Source: an uncultured Collinsella sp.
GTDB taxonomy: Bacteria; Actinomycetota; Coriobacteriia; Coriobacteriales; Coriobacteriaceae
Reading direction: 5' to 3'
Length of the DNA: 5,207 bases
NCBI GenBank assembly: GCA_902465425.1
Contig: CABQNA010000119.1
Coordinates: 1 to 5,207, forward strand
The first letter of the stretch is position 1; every line of letters starts with the position of its first letter. A program made the translations under genes and the position numbers. This document shows, in pieces, positions 4,283 through 5,207 of this stretch. The notes below the pieces were generated by a model. That model was given only the letters and a program-made list of their open reading frames with translations. It ran no database searches and was not told the DNA's origin.

Positions 4283-5207
4283 ATGGCATCTCAAGTTGAG
4301 CTCACCCCATGCGGGGCCATGTTTGACATCTTTAAGCGCGCGGCGCATCTGAGCCATATCGAGCTGTGCGGCTTGGTGCTTTCGTCCCGTCCGCTCGCCG
4401 ACGGCCGCAGCCCGCAGAGCCGAGCCGCCGATCGCTCTTGGGTTTCCCGCTTTATCGTTCGCGCGCCGGTCGGCACGCTTCAGCAGCGCTACTTTGCCGA
4501 ATACGGTACCTCGGCTGCGCGTATTATGTCGCAACTGGCCCTGCGCCAGCGAAATCCCATGGACTCCACGGCAGTGATCAATATGGTGTGCGGTCCTGCA
4601 GGTGAACCGATGGTACGCGCGCTCGAAGAGTGCCACCAGGACACGAATCTCTATCGCAACGCGCTCGATCGCCTGTCCCAGGCGGCAGAACTCATGCCTG
4701 CCGAGCGCGCCGAGGCCGTGCTGGTGCTGTTTGTCGCCGTCGGCTGTTCGGCGGATGTGCGGTCCTCGGTGAACTATGCCATCGACTACGCGCACGCGAC
4801 CTGTGGCGGAGGCACCTCCACGCCGCGCTCGCTTGGCATGTCGATGACCGCGGGCGAACGCGAACCCGCCCCGGCGCACCCCTTGGGCTTGCTGCGCGTG
4901 CAAAACAGTTTTGTCGTGAGCGCCCCGCGCTGGATTCAGCCGAGTGAGCAGGGTGTTGAGATTGGCGCGCTGGCCACTGGTGAGGGCGATATTACCGACG
5001 TCGGCGACGATGTCTCGGCCCGCCATGCCCATATCTGGTGCGATGCTCAAAATATCTGGCACGTCGAGGACTTGTCGTCCACCAACGGAACCGTGGTGGT
5101 AAACGGGGCCACGCGCGTTTGCATTCAGGTCGAGCCCGGCCGTTCCGCCCAGCTCAATCCCGGCGACGAGCTCAAGCTCGGCGAATCCACTACCTACGCC
5201 ATCCTCT
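4283..5207 (+). CDS. FHA-domain protein, C-terminus beyond the window (partial)
   Basis: The frame stays open for 308 codons to the window end. The C-terminal part is a forkhead-associated (FHA) domain from about residue 225: VEIGALATGEGDI (225-237), SARHAHI (245-251), then DLSSTNGTVVVNG (263-275) and LNPGDELKLGES (291-302). FHA domains read phosphothreonine and commonly partner with Hanks kinases. The usual Gly-Arg that contacts the phosphopeptide reads Gly228-Ala229, while Ser245, His248 and Asn268 are kept, so binding may be altered. Residues 1-220 match nothing I know; they contain a probable helical stretch (about 110-172) and a Pro/Ala hinge (about 192-200). There is no signal peptide or membrane segment, so it should be cytosolic. 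Only 3 nt separate it from the kinase stop, indicating one operon and a likely role as substrate or effector of that kinase. Confidence 0.88.
   Translation, partial: MASQVELTPCGAMFDIFKRAAHLSHIELCGLVLSSRPLADGRSPQSRAADRSWVSRFIVRAPVGTLQQRYFAEYGTSAARIMSQLALRQRNPMDSTAVINMVCGPAGEPMVRALEECHQDTNLYRNALDRLSQAAELMPAERAEAVLVLFVAVGCSADVRSSVNYAIDYAHATCGGGTSTPRSLGMSMTAGEREPAPAHPLGLLRVQNSFVVSAPRWIQPSEQGVEIGALATGEGDITDVGDDVSARHAHIWCDAQNIWHVEDLSSTNGTVVVNGATRVCIQVEPGRSAQLNPGDELKLGESTTYAIL

Noticed and set aside
3890..5062. 390-codon minus-strand open frame
   Set aside because: It is antisense to the kinase membrane segments and the FHA gene, both supported by motifs and ribosome binding signals. Its Arg/His-rich composition is typical of a shadow frame.

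Overview
The window looks like chromosomal DNA from a high-GC Gram-positive bacterium. The best guess is an actinobacterium of the Coriobacteriia, such as Collinsella or a relative. Support for this is the GC-rich, GC3-biased codon use in every gene, the ybaB-recR pair, strong GGAGG-type ribosome binding sites, and a TAnnnT-type candidate promoter next to a possible leaderless start. The genus is an inference, because no rRNA or other strong marker is present.

Layout. At the left edge (1-16) there appear to be the first five codons of a divergent minus-strand gene, with its own ribosome binding site and a perfect TATAAT hexamer at 56-51. A relatively AT-rich divergent intergenic region follows (17-356) and carries an 8-bp inverted repeat. 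Next is the housekeeping pair ybaB/ebfC (357-677) and recR (691-1287), a nucleoid-associated protein and the recombination mediator RecR, 13 nt apart. The usual upstream partner dnaX is not there. A 245-nt regulatory spacer (1288-1532) holds two stem-loops, two GTTGYGCAAC palindromes 73 bp apart, and a strong intrinsic terminator whose T-tract touches the next gene's Shine-Dalgarno.

The second half is a tightly packed three-gene signalling operon that continues past the right edge. Its first gene (1533-2438) encodes a membrane-anchored or secreted protein with a Ser/Gly linker and an unrecognised C-terminal domain. It overlaps by 4 nt (ATGA) a Hanks-type Ser/Thr protein kinase with four C-terminal membrane segments and no PASTA repeats (2435-4279). 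Three nt after the kinase stop comes an FHA-domain protein (4283 to the window end). The likely logic is an extracytoplasmic protein, a membrane kinase and a cytosolic phosphothreonine-reader-like protein made together. A matching PP2C phosphatase or target could lie downstream, but that is outside the window. The operon is the most novel part of the sequence: its first gene and the N-terminal 220 residues of its third gene match no family I recognise, and its leader looks built for attenuation or operator control.
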